Of a DNA stretch of 46,723 nt, positions 34,883 to 43,123 are shown piece after piece (the stretch's first letter is position 1; each line of letters opens with the position of its first letter). The DNA lies in assembly GCA_030426605.1 (NCBI GenBank), contig JAUHXM010000013.1:1-46723 (forward strand), read 5' to 3'. The notes under the pieces were generated by a model. The model was not told the origin of the DNA and made no database searches. It was given only the letters and a program-made list of their open reading frames with translations. The position numbers were made by a program, and so were the translations under genes. This DNA is from Phycisphaerae bacterium (lineage in GTDB: Bacteria > Planctomycetota > Phycisphaerae > Phycisphaerales > UBA1924).

Positions 34883-36505
34883 ATGAACGCAGATGCGATG
34901 TGGAAGTTGGTGGCGGTGGCCCTCTACGCGGCGGTGCTGCTGCTGATCGGGTGGGCGGCGTCGCGCGGGATGAAGAACATCCGCGACTACTTCGCCGCGG
35001 GGAAGAACCTTGGGTTCATCAACGCCGCGTTCAGCGCCCGGGCGACGGGCGAGAGCGCGTGGCTGCTTCTGGGGCTCACGGGCACCGGGTTCGCCGTGGG
35101 GGCCCAGGGGTTCTGGATCGTGCTGGGCGAGTTGATCGGCGTGGGCGGCGCGTGGCTGTTCATGGCCAAGCGGTTCAAGCGGCTCGCCGACAAGTACGAC
35201 GCGATCACGATGCCGGACTATCTGGAGGGGCGGCTGCGCGACTCGGGGCACGCCCTCCGGCTGATCGCGGCGGGGGCGTTGTTCGTCTTTGTGCCGATCT
35301 ACGCGGGCTCACAGATCTTCGCGACGGGCGGGGCATTCCACGACTTCCTGGGGTGGAACCACTATGTGGGGGCGACGGTCGGGTTCCTCGTCGTGCTGTT
35401 CTACATCACCCGGGGCGGGTTCGTCGCGGTGGTCTGGTCGGACGTCTTCCAGGGCACGTTGATGGCGATCGGGCTCGTGGCGTTGCCGATCGTCGGGCTG
35501 CTCGAGCTTGGCGGCGTGACGAACATGATGGACGCGCTGCGCAGCGCGGACCCGCACCTGCTGTCGCTGCACGGGCCCGGGCCCGCGCCTGATGTGGCGG
35601 AGGGCGCGAGCTACGCCGAGCCCGTGGCGAGCACGGGCGGGTGGACGCCCCTGACGATCACGACGATCATCGGGTTCGTGGCGATCGGGATCGGGTTCCT
35701 CGGGTCGCCGCAGGTGTTTGTGCGGTTTATTGCGCTGCGTTCGGAGAAGGAGATCAAGAAGGGGGCGGCGGTCGCGATCGGGTGGACAATCCTCGCGGAC
35801 TCTGGGGCGGTGCTCGTCGGTATGGTGGGGCGTGCGATCTACGAGTGGTCCACGATCGCGGCGGACCCCGGGCTGATCGTCGCGGGCGATAAGGAGCGGA
35901 TCCTGCCCTTCATGGCCGAGGACCTGCTGCCCAGCTTCTTCACGGGGGCGTTCATCGCGATGGTGCTCAGCGCGATCATGTCCACGATCGACTCGCTGCT
36001 GGTGGTGGCGTCCAGCGCGGGCGTGCGGGACTATTGGCAGAAGACGCGCCATCCGGACATGCCCGACGAGCGGCTTGTGAAACTCAGCGAGCTGGTCACG
36101 ATGGGGCTCGCGTTCGTCGCGTTCGCGATCGGGACGGGCCTGCTCATCAAGAACAAGGACAAGCAGGTGTTCTGGATCATCATCTTCGGGTGGTCCGGCA
36201 TCGCGGCGACGTTCTGCCCGACGGTGATCCTGAGTCTGTATTGGTCCAAGCTCACCGCGGCGGGGGCGAAGGCGGCGATGTTCGCCGGGTTCCTGAGCGT
36301 GCCGTTCTTCGCGTTCGCGGCCAAGCCCATCCTCGCCGGCATCGGGCATGACGGGTTGTCCGACCATCTCGCGGCGCTGGACGTGCTCTTCCCGGCGTTC
36401 GTGGTCTCGTTCGTTGTGGCGATCGGGGTGAGCCTCGCCGACCGGCGCGGGCGCGAGCGGCTCGCGGGCATCGAGGACGAGCTCGCCGAGGCGCGCCGTC
36501 GCTAG
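34883..36505 (+). CDS. sodium:solute symporter family protein
   Basis: A protein of 540 residues from ATG 34883 with GGAGG five bases upstream. It has about 13 hydrophobic segments, the LeuT-fold layout of the SSS (PutP/PanF) family. Landmarks are the N-terminal DYFAAGKNLGFINAAFSARATGESAWLL over helix 1, FYITRGGFVAVVWSDVFQG, GFLGSPQVFVRFIALRS, and MVLSAIMSTIDSLLVVASSAGVRDYW, where the Ser/Thr-rich helix-8 region gives the second sodium site. It imports a small organic solute with sodium; proline or a related amino acid is likely from similarity to PutP, but the substrate cannot be read from sequence. Confidence 0.9.
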   Translation: MNADAMWKLVAVALYAAVLLLIGWAASRGMKNIRDYFAAGKNLGFINAAFSARATGESAWLLLGLTGTGFAVGAQGFWIVLGELIGVGGAWLFMAKRFKRLADKYDAITMPDYLEGRLRDSGHALRLIAAGALFVFVPIYAGSQIFATGGAFHDFLGWNHYVGATVGFLVVLFYITRGGFVAVVWSDVFQGTLMAIGLVALPIVGLLELGGVTNMMDALRSADPHLLSLHGPGPAPDVAEGASYAEPVASTGGWTPLTITTIIGFVAIGIGFLGSPQVFVRFIALRSEKEIKKGAAVAIGWTILADSGAVLVGMVGRAIYEWSTIAADPGLIVAGDKERILPFMAEDLLPSFFTGAFIAMVLSAIMSTIDSLLVVASSAGVRDYWQKTRHPDMPDERLVKLSELVTMGLAFVAFAIGTGLLIKNKDKQVFWIIIFGWSGIAATFCPTVILSLYWSKLTAAGAKAAMFAGFLSVPFFAFAAKPILAGIGHDGLSDHLAALDVLFPAFVVSFVVAIGVSLADRRGRERLAGIEDELAEARRR

Positions 36506-36529
36506 GCCCTGTTTGGGGGACCGCTTACT

Positions 36530-36561
36530 GTGCCACTGACCCGAAGACGGGTCAGTGGCAC
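36530..36561. terminator. perfect 14-base-pair hairpin between convergent genes
   Basis: GTGCCACTGACCCG (36530-36543) and CGGGTCAGTGGCAC (36548-36561) pair completely around an AAGA loop. It lies 24 bases after the symporter stop and 49 bases from the end of the esterase gene, so it could terminate both. Its GTGCCACTG arm looks like a recurring planctomycete intergenic repeat, an impression from memory only. Confidence 0.65.
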
Positions 36562-36610
36562 GAACCTGGCAGTATCCGCCGAACAGCACCCTCGCGGGGG
36601 CGTGTGGTGC

Positions 36611-37909
36611 TCAGGGGCACCCGGCGGTGAACGCGGCAACGAAGCAATCGATGTCGTCCAGGTTGATCACGCCCGAGCCGTCGCAGTCGGCGCGCGACGC
36701 GTCCATCGCGAGGAACGCGCTCACAAAGCAGTCGATGTCGTCGATGTTCACCGCGCCCGAGGCGTTGCAGTCCGCGAAGCAGGCGGGAGCGCCGACGAGG
36801 AACCGCAGGGCGTCGGGCAACCGTGCGGACCAGGCGGCCTCGTTGTGGCCCTGCCCGACGCCGATGACGGAGCGGAAATCCGTGCCCTCGACGTAGCCCG
36901 CGTTGACCGCGATGTCGCGCATGGCGTTGAGGTTGTCGATGCCCGACTCGGCGGTGCCGTGGTCCTGATACCAGCGCTCGACGGGGAACGGGCGGCCGAT
37001 GGTCGTGACGTAGTCGAGCATGTGCCCGTCGTCCCACCAGTAGGAGGAGCTGAGGCAGGCAGCGCGCGTCCAGGTGAGGTACTCGGTGTGGAGCGCGTAG
37101 CAGGAGACGAGCCCGCCGAGCGAGCTGCCGGCCATGAACCGTGATTGGCGCTCGGGGATGGTGCGGTAGCGTGCGTCGATCTCGGGGACGAGGACGTCGC
37201 GGAGTGCGGCGAGGTAGTCGTCCGCGCCGCCGCCGCCGAACGAGCCGTCGGGCCAGGGGGTGTACTCGTTGATGCGCGCGCCGCCGCCGTTGTCGATGCC
37301 GACGACGATGATGGGCTGGATGTCGCCCGAGGCGATGAGGGACTCGCAGGTCTCGTCCACGTGCCACTCGCCGGCGAAGCTGGTCGCGTCGTCGAAGAGG
37401 TTTTGCCCGTCGTGCATGTAGAGGACGGGGTAGCGTGCCGTCGAGTCGTGGTACCCGGGCGGGAGGTAGACCCAGACGCGCCGGCCGCCGAGGAACGGGG
37501 CGTGGGTGAAGGTGGTGACGTCGCCCGTGATGGAGGACGACCCGCCGTCGGCCCAGCGGGCGACGGTGAGGTCGAGGGTCTGGGTGCCCGAGGGGGTGTG
37601 GGTGCGGTTGGGGATCTCTTCGCCGTTGGGACCCTTCTCGACGGTGGCCCAGTCGCCGCGCGTGAACTTGAACTGGATGGGCGAGCCGTCGGGCAGGGCG
37701 AGGGTGATGTGCCACGTGCCGTCGGGCTGCTCGTTCAACGCGTGCGCGGGCGAGCCCGGGTTCCAGCCTTGGAAGCTGCCCGCGATGTGCACGGGCCCGG
37801 CGGTGCCGGCGGGGACGGTGACGCGGAACGTCACATCCGCGGCGGGCGCGAGCGAGGCGATGAATGAGACCACCGCGATCGCGGCGAATCGATGGGCGAG
37901 CTTGATCAT
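36611..37909 (-). CDS. exported esterase with CBM20-like and GC-type dockerin domains
   Basis: A protein of 432 residues from ATG 37909 with a signal peptide ending LAPAAD. Residues about 25-120 are a starch-binding-like (CBM20) domain: VTFRVTVPAGT, GSFQGWNPGSPAHAL, FKFTRGDWATVEKG. Residues about 130-370 are an alpha/beta-hydrolase of the esterase D/Fes type, with YPVLYMHDGQNLF, IVVGIDNGG, the nucleophile Ser263 in GSSLGGL, and GQGHNEAAW with the likely catalytic His. The last 50 residues are two GC-type dockerin repeats (VNIDDIDCFVSAFL, INLDDIDCFVAAF) ending AGCP. It probably removes acyl groups from a polysaccharide or siderophore-like compound outside the cell. Confidence 0.88.
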   Translation of the reverse strand: MIKLAHRFAAIAVVSFIASLAPAADVTFRVTVPAGTAGPVHIAGSFQGWNPGSPAHALNEQPDGTWHITLALPDGSPIQFKFTRGDWATVEKGPNGEEIPNRTHTPSGTQTLDLTVARWADGGSSSITGDVTTFTHAPFLGGRRVWVYLPPGYHDSTARYPVLYMHDGQNLFDDATSFAGEWHVDETCESLIASGDIQPIIVVGIDNGGGARINEYTPWPDGSFGGGGADDYLAALRDVLVPEIDARYRTIPERQSRFMAGSSLGGLVSCYALHTEYLTWTRAACLSSSYWWDDGHMLDYVTTIGRPFPVERWYQDHGTAESGIDNLNAMRDIAVNAGYVEGTDFRSVIGVGQGHNEAAWSARLPDALRFLVGAPACFADCNASGAVNIDDIDCFVSAFLAMDASRADCDGSGVINLDDIDCFVAAFTAGCP

Positions 37910-37974
37910 GCCGTCAGTATCGGTGGATCGACATCGCCGGGCAAGGGTCAGCACGGATACGGCCGCGGGGGCGT

Positions 37975-39990
37975 TCAGTTCGGCGGTGTCAGCGTTGCAT
38001 TGCCCACGAGTTTCGCGGTGATGCCCGACCCGGACTGGTCGATAAGCCAACGCCCGAGGCGGCCGTCCATGTTGTAGAGGGCCGCGGTGTCGGCGTCGGA
38101 TTCGAGCCGGCGCGCGGGCTCGAACCGGTCGCCCGAGTAGACCGCCCGGCGGGTGATGCGGACGGCGTCGATCTGGCCGTCGAAGTGGCTCGTGCCGACG
38201 CCGGAGCCGGTGACGTCTGCGCCGACGAGGAAGGGCAGCGTGTTCGTCCGGCGCTCGCCCGAGGCGGGGGCGTGGGCGATGATCTCGCCGTCGAGATAAA
38301 GACGGACTTCGGTGCCGTCGAAGACGCCCGCGATGTGGTGCCATTCATGGAGCGAGACACGGACGCTGTCGTCGGCGTCGGCGTCGCGGTAGCGCCCGTC
38401 CAGGAAGACGGAGAACTCGGGGCGTCCGCTCCAGAGGAAGATGCCGTAGTCCGAGCCCTCGGTTTTCGTGATGAGGCCCACACGGCTCGTGTGCGCTTCG
38501 GCCTTGAACCAGCACTCGACGGTCAGCGGGCCGTCGGGGACGTCGAGCGCCGCGTCGGGGATCGCGAGGTATCCGGTGCGTCCATCGAGCGAGAGGACGC
38601 GCTCGCCCGCCGGGCGCGGCGGGGCGTGCAGGCGCAGGTCGGCGGGCACGGGCGTCCGCGGTGCGGGGATGGGGTAGCGCGAGGCGCTGGTCAGCAGGTC
38701 CATGCCGGCGACGATCGAGAGGTCGTCGTACGCCGACCCGAGGGGGCCCGCCTGGCGGCCGACGACGAACTCGACGGAGCGCGACGCGCCGGGCGCGAGG
38801 GTGCCGTGCACGTGGTCGGGGAGGGTGTACCAGCGGGCGTCACCGCTCTCAGGCGTGAGGGCGTACTCGACATCGAACCGGGTCGGGTTCGCGAGGGTCG
38901 CCCGGATGCTGCCCATCGCGGACCCGTCGGCCGCGACGGGGACGCTGCCCTCGACAATTGGCGATGAACGGGCGAGGGCGACGGCGCCCTCGGTGAGCTC
39001 GTCGGTGAGCTCGCGCGGGTCCATCGCGGCGCCGACGGGGATCGCCGTCGTTGCGATCTGGTTCTTGCGGACGGTCACGATGTTGTAGTGGTGGAGCTGC
39101 CCGGCGGAGGGGACGGCGCCGCCCTGGTGACCGCCGACGGTCGCGAGCGCGAAGTACTCGATGCCGTCGTCCTCCTGGTACTTCATCTGGTGGATGTGCC
39201 CGGCGAAGACGGCGGACACATTGCCGGCGTCCACAAGGACCTTGTGCACCTTGTCCCAGTCGTCGCCGTAGTTGCCCTTACGCCAGCGCGGGTGGTGGAT
39301 GAAGACGAACACGTGGTCGGCGTCTTGGGCTTTGTCGAGCGTGCCCTCGAGCCACGCGAGCTGCTCGGGGCTCATGGTCTGGGTGTCCGGGCGCGAGATG
39401 GACTTTGCGCCGGTCTCGGGGTTGCCCTCGTCCGAGTAGAGCGCAATGAACCAGCAGTTCTTGTGCTCGAAGGCGTACCACAGCGGGCCGAAGTGCATCT
39501 CGTACTTGTCCTCGTGCTGGAACGAGGGCATGTCCGGATCGGTCAGCGGGCGCCAGTAGGTGTCGTGGTTGCCCGCGACGGGGAACCAGGGGCAGATGAG
39601 CCCGTTCATGATCTCTTTGAACTCGGTCATCTGCGTCATCCAGACGTCCGTCGAGTTCGTGTACCCCTCGATCATGTCGCCGACGGTCATGACGAGGTCG
39701 GGCTCGAGGAGGTTCGTGTCGCGGACGGCGTCCTTGAGGACGGCCACGCCCTCGGCGGGCCCGCCCGTGCGGTCGCCGTAGACGACGAAGAAAAACGCGT
39801 CCTCCTCCTCGGGCAGAGAGAGCTTGATCGGGCTTGCTCGATTGGTGGTGTAGCGCGAGGCGTCGTGGTGCGCGGGGTGCTTGTCGTTGTGCGGGTGCTC
39901 GTGGCGGGTGTGGTGCCGGTCCTCCCAGTGGGGGGGCTCGGCGGATGCGGCACCCAGCAGCGCCGCCACGACGATCGGGATGGCAATCAT
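37975..39990 (-). CDS. exported metallophosphoesterase with LamG-like domain
   Basis: A protein of 671 residues from ATG 39990 with GAGGAG upstream and a signal peptide ending GAASAE. A His-rich stretch (HHTRHEHPHNDKH) follows, which may bind metal. The phosphoesterase core has VVYGDRTGG, TVGDMIEG, GNHD (residues 140-143), FIHHPRW and FAGHIHQ, giving the full set of metal ligands of the calcineurin-like family. A linker and an Ig-like part come next, then a LamG/concanavalin-like domain from about residue 465 (RTGYLAIPDAALDVPDG, VECWFKAEAHTSRVG, EWHHIAGVFDG), which usually binds glycans. The target phosphoester is unknown. It lies 65 bases upstream of the esterase gene on the same strand. Confidence 0.9.
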   Translation of the reverse strand: MIAIPIVVAALLGAASAEPPHWEDRHHTRHEHPHNDKHPAHHDASRYTTNRASPIKLSLPEEEDAFFFVVYGDRTGGPAEGVAVLKDAVRDTNLLEPDLVMTVGDMIEGYTNSTDVWMTQMTEFKEIMNGLICPWFPVAGNHDTYWRPLTDPDMPSFQHEDKYEMHFGPLWYAFEHKNCWFIALYSDEGNPETGAKSISRPDTQTMSPEQLAWLEGTLDKAQDADHVFVFIHHPRWRKGNYGDDWDKVHKVLVDAGNVSAVFAGHIHQMKYQEDDGIEYFALATVGGHQGGAVPSAGQLHHYNIVTVRKNQIATTAIPVGAAMDPRELTDELTEGAVALARSSPIVEGSVPVAADGSAMGSIRATLANPTRFDVEYALTPESGDARWYTLPDHVHGTLAPGASRSVEFVVGRQAGPLGSAYDDLSIVAGMDLLTSASRYPIPAPRTPVPADLRLHAPPRPAGERVLSLDGRTGYLAIPDAALDVPDGPLTVECWFKAEAHTSRVGLITKTEGSDYGIFLWSGRPEFSVFLDGRYRDADADDSVRVSLHEWHHIAGVFDGTEVRLYLDGEIIAHAPASGERRTNTLPFLVGADVTGSGVGTSHFDGQIDAVRITRRAVYSGDRFEPARRLESDADTAALYNMDGRLGRWLIDQSGSGITAKLVGNATLTPPN

Positions 39991-40412
39991 GAACGACTCC
40001 TCGCGCGCGATCGCGCACGCGCGAGTCTATCGGACGGGACGGGCGACGAGAACGCGATCCGGTCCGCATCGCGGAGTCTTCACAACCGGCTCCAGGCGCT
40101 CAGGGACCCGGATCGATCTCTATCAGCCTGGCGTGCATCGCCCGCTGCTTCCGACTCCGTCCTCGAGTCGGAGCACGTCGGCGAACCGGCCGATCACCTC
40201 GATCGGATCGGCCACGGGCCCGCGTGATGCCCGCGCCCTCGCCTGATGGAACGCGGCGCCCGAAAGGCGGCGCGACCGGCGCGAGACTCACGCGGGGTGT
40301 CGGAGCGATGAGGGATGCCTCATGCGTGCAGTCAACGCGATCTGATTCATGCCCGTCTCAACCGATCCCGCGGGTCGAGATCCCGGCTGTCGTTTGGCGA
40401 TATCGTTCCGGC
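39991..40412. other. intergenic region with two inverted repeats
   Basis: No gene is seen in this 420-base divergent region. TCCGACTC (40150-40157) pairs with GAGTCGGA (40165-40172), and GGCCGATC (40188-40195) with GATCGGCC (40206-40213). They may be operators or RNA hairpins. Confidence 0.4.
40401..40406 (+). promoter_or_regulatory. TATCGT -10 element of a probable leaderless gene
   Basis: TATCGT (in GATATCGT) ends six bases before GTG 40413; no Shine-Dalgarno sequence is present. Compare GATACCGT before thrC. Confidence 0.42.
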
Positions 40413-40859
40413 GTGACTCAAGGACCAAGTCTCCCCGAGCATCCGATCGTGCTGTTCGATGGGGTGTGCAACCTGTGCAACGGCACGGTGTCGTTCATTC
40501 TCAGGCACGAGCGTGCGCCGACGCTGCGGTTCGCATCGCTCCAGTCGGACGCCGCGCGGGCCTTGCTCACCCGGGCCGGACTGGACCCAGGGACGATCCA
40601 CACAATCGTGCTGATCGAGGGCGGCGAGGCGTGGGTGCGGTCAGACGCGGCGCTGCGGATCGCAGGGCACCTGCGCGCCCCCTGGCGATGGGGGCGGGTC
40701 CTGCGCGTCGTGCCGCGGGCGATCCGCGACGCGTGCTACCGGGTGATCGCAACGCACCGGTACCGCCTCTTCGGCAGGCGTGACACGTGCACGGTGCCCG
40801 CCCCCGAGGCGGCCGCGCGGTTCGTTGATCGCGGGCCCGCGGAGCGCACCCCGGTGTGA
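40413..40859 (+). CDS. DCC-family thiol-disulfide oxidoreductase-like protein
   Basis: A protein of 148 residues from GTG 40413. It begins with IVLFDGVCNLCNGTVSFILRHE, the DxxCxxC signature (Cys19 and Cys22) of the DUF393/DCC family. RFASLQSDAARALL, TIVLIEGGEAWVRSDAALRIA and RAIRDACYRVIATHRYRLFGRRDTC follow in the family order, with a third Cys at the end. Members look like thioredoxin-fold oxidoreductases but their substrates are unknown. The start was placed at GTG 40413 because family similarity begins about ten residues later; an ATG at 40224 opens the same frame but its extra residues look non-coding. Confidence 0.9.
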   Translation: MTQGPSLPEHPIVLFDGVCNLCNGTVSFILRHERAPTLRFASLQSDAARALLTRAGLDPGTIHTIVLIEGGEAWVRSDAALRIAGHLRAPWRWGRVLRVVPRAIRDACYRVIATHRYRLFGRRDTCTVPAPEAAARFVDRGPAERTPV

Positions 40860-40867
40860 ACGCAAGA

Positions 40868-40894
40868 GGCCCGCGGGGGAGATCCCCGCGGGCC
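40868..40894. terminator. hairpin between convergent genes
   Basis: GGCCCGCGGGG and CCCCGCGGGCC form a perfect 11-base-pair stem with a GAGAT loop. It starts nine bases after the DCC gene and could stop transcription from both sides; no T run follows. Confidence 0.6.
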
Positions 40895-40956
40895 CTGCTG
40901 AGCGCGTGACGAAGGCAGGACTCGGATGATGCTTGCCGGCGATGGGCCGGATGGGG

Positions 40957-42231
40957 TCAACGCACCATCCTTCTTCCGATGCGGGCACGGCGCGTGCGCA
41001 CCGCCCGCCCGACGGAAGGCCCGCGAGCGGGTGCCGGTTCGGCACGCCGCTCGCGTCGCCAGTCGGCCTTCATGATCCGGTTGATGAGCACCGCCGCGGT
41101 CGGCTTGCTGGTGTTCATCACCTCGTCCACCAGGTCGTGCCGCTCGGGCACGTGGGGGAAGAGCCGGTCGACGTAGTCCACCGCCGCCTCCCGTGCGAGC
41201 AGCGGCACTTCGAGCCTGAGATCGACGCGCCCGGGTCGGATGAGCGCCGGGTCGAGCCGGTCGATGTGGTTCGTGGACATGATGAGGACCCGCCCGTTGT
41301 GGGGCGCGACCACGCCGTCGATGCAGTTGAGGAACCCGGAGAACGTCACGCCCTCAGCGTCCTCGCTCTTGCGCTGTCGAAAGGCACAGTCCACGTCCTC
41401 GATGAGCACCACCGACCCGTCGCGGACGGACTCGAACGACGACACGAGATCCTCGTCCGAACGGAGGTCCGCCAGCGGGATGACGGCGAGGCGGAGGCCG
41501 CGCGCCGACGCGATCGCGTGCGCGAGCGACGTCTTGCCCGTGCCGGGCTCGCCGTGCAGCAGCACGCCGAAGCGCCAGGGCACCCCGATCCGCTCGTAAT
41601 CCTCCCGGCTCGCCTGGAACTCGGCGACGCGTGACTCGAACGACTCGAAGAACCCGCGCGGCAGGCACAGCGTGTCCCGGGCGCGCTTGGGCAGCGACAT
41701 CGTGTGCTTCGACCCGTACTTGTCGCACAGGTCCACGAGCTGGCGGTCCTCGACGACGTTCGCGCGGTCCTTGGCGGCGCGGAGCATCCGCGTCAGGTCC
41801 TCGCTGGTCCCGAAGAGCACCTCGACGGTGATCACGAACCGGCGGACGAGGTCGTGCGGGGACCCCGCCGCGTCGTCGCGGTGGACCCACACGCGGCACC
41901 AGCGCCCGCAGACGCGCGCCCAGAACGAGGCGGTGCCCGCGGCGAACGCCGAGCTCGCGGCGCGGTCCTCCCACTCGTCGGTGGTGGCACGCACCTCGAG
42001 CGTCCGCGGGCCGCCGGGGCGCACGGCGCCCTCGGTCAGCATGCCGAGCCAGGCGTCGTAGAGCGGGTGGTTCTCGCGCACCTCGATCACGCGGGTGAAG
42101 ATGCCGCGCGCGGCACCGTACGCACGCCCGGGCATCGCGCGGAGCTGGTAGCCCAGCCACCCGGCGATCATCAGGGTGAGCCCGCCCTGCACGAAGGGGG
42201 AGCCGGTCAGGATGTTCTCGATCATGGTCAT
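40957..42231 (-). CDS. BCS1-like AAA ATPase with N-terminal membrane segment
   Basis: A protein of 424 residues from ATG 42231; GTG 42258 is an alternative. A hydrophobic segment (GGLTLMIAGWLGYQL) near the N-terminus is followed by a BCS1-type N-terminal domain, with YGAARGIFTRVIEV and TLCLPRGFFESFESRVAEF just before the AAA core, the bacterial form of the mitochondrial Bcs1 layout. The AAA core has Walker A GEPGTGKTS with Lys233, Walker B VVLIEDVDCAF, MSTNHIDRLDPALIRPGRVD with sensor and arginine finger. The tail is Arg-rich. Mitochondrial Bcs1 moves folded Rieske protein across the membrane; bacterial relatives are hardly studied. No cytochrome bc1 genes are near, so a different client is likely. 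Confidence 0.85.
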   Translation of the reverse strand: MTMIENILTGSPFVQGGLTLMIAGWLGYQLRAMPGRAYGAARGIFTRVIEVRENHPLYDAWLGMLTEGAVRPGGPRTLEVRATTDEWEDRAASSAFAAGTASFWARVCGRWCRVWVHRDDAAGSPHDLVRRFVITVEVLFGTSEDLTRMLRAAKDRANVVEDRQLVDLCDKYGSKHTMSLPKRARDTLCLPRGFFESFESRVAEFQASREDYERIGVPWRFGVLLHGEPGTGKTSLAHAIASARGLRLAVIPLADLRSDEDLVSSFESVRDGSVVLIEDVDCAFRQRKSEDAEGVTFSGFLNCIDGVVAPHNGRVLIMSTNHIDRLDPALIRPGRVDLRLEVPLLAREAAVDYVDRLFPHVPERHDLVDEVMNTSKPTAAVLINRIMKADWRRERRAEPAPARGPSVGRAVRTRRARIGRRMVR

Positions 42232-43123
42232 CAGTTGTCCATACGTGCCCGGGCGCACGGATCGCGCCGAGGCGGCGCGCGGCGTGCGCGCGATGCCTGC
42301 GATGTGTCAGCCCGTGGAGCGGAACCGCCGCGTGCGCGGCGATGCCCGTTCGCGAGCGTCAACGTCTCGGATGTCTGACGGGGTGCACCCGCCGGCTGTC
42401 GCCGGGGTGCGGCGACAGGTCAAAGAGGGATGTGGTTCCAGTGACTCAAAGGGAAACCTCCTGTCGGAACCGCCAGTATTGCTCGTTACGCCTGCCGGTC
42501 AAGCGTTGAGTTTGAAAGAAACACAACATTGTTTCAATACTGCAATCACCGGACGTGTCCCTGTCTTCGGTGACGAAGCTCGCATCGAGCCGAGCGATTT
42601 CGCCTGCGATCCCGCGAGATCGGCTGCTCGGATGACCACGTCGCTGGCCTTGGACGCCGCGGGCGCCACGTCGATCGTGCCGATGCGGCGGTCGGTCATC
42701 ATGTCGCGATCATGAAGCGAGTTGTTGACCTGCTTCTGATCGAGGGGGCGACGCGGCCTTACGCCCATGGCACGCCCTCGCCATGCTGTGCGACACCCAG
42801 GTAGAAAGCGCACCGCCCGCGGACGGCGCGCGTGCGGTCGGTGGCTTTCGGTTTCATCAGGCTGTCGGTCTGGTCGGAACGATCACCCCAGCCGAGCGCG
42901 AATGCGACGTCGGTGCCTGGCAGGATCTCCCGCGGGCTTCGAATCTCTCCGTGCGGTGAGCACGATCAATTGTTTGAGGAGCTCGGGTGTGCTCATCCGG
43001 CTGCTCGCCAACGCGCCAGAAGATGGGGCGTCCCAGAGCCGACTACGGAGGGCCAGGTCGCCGCGCGAGCCCCCCGAGTGCCGTTCCGCCGCCGGCGCGG
43101 CCCGGTCCTTTGTTCGGCGCGAC
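42232..43123. other. 892-base region without a supported gene
   Basis: Frames open here lack domain similarity, ribosome sites and the normal third-position bias. A patch at about 42490-42545 is much more AT-rich than the surroundings and carries TTGAAA and AATACT 18 bases apart, a fair sigma-70-like promoter on the plus strand, overlapping a TTGAAA...TTTCAA dyad. No gene follows it. The stretch could be a decayed gene. Confidence 0.4.

Noticed and set aside
38185-40227. Plus-strand frames opposite the metallophosphoesterase gene
   Set aside because: They mirror the codon pattern of the minus-strand gene, which has complete catalytic motifs and a signal peptide.
42499-42813. 104-codon minus-strand frame in the gene-free region
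   Set aside because: The lower part reads less Arg-rich than most shadows, but there is no ribosome site, no domain and no neighbour support; not enough to call a gene.
42883-42996. 37-codon minus-strand frame (MSTPELLKQLIVL...)
   Set aside because: Short, Arg-rich end, no ribosome site and no context; chance frame is more likely.
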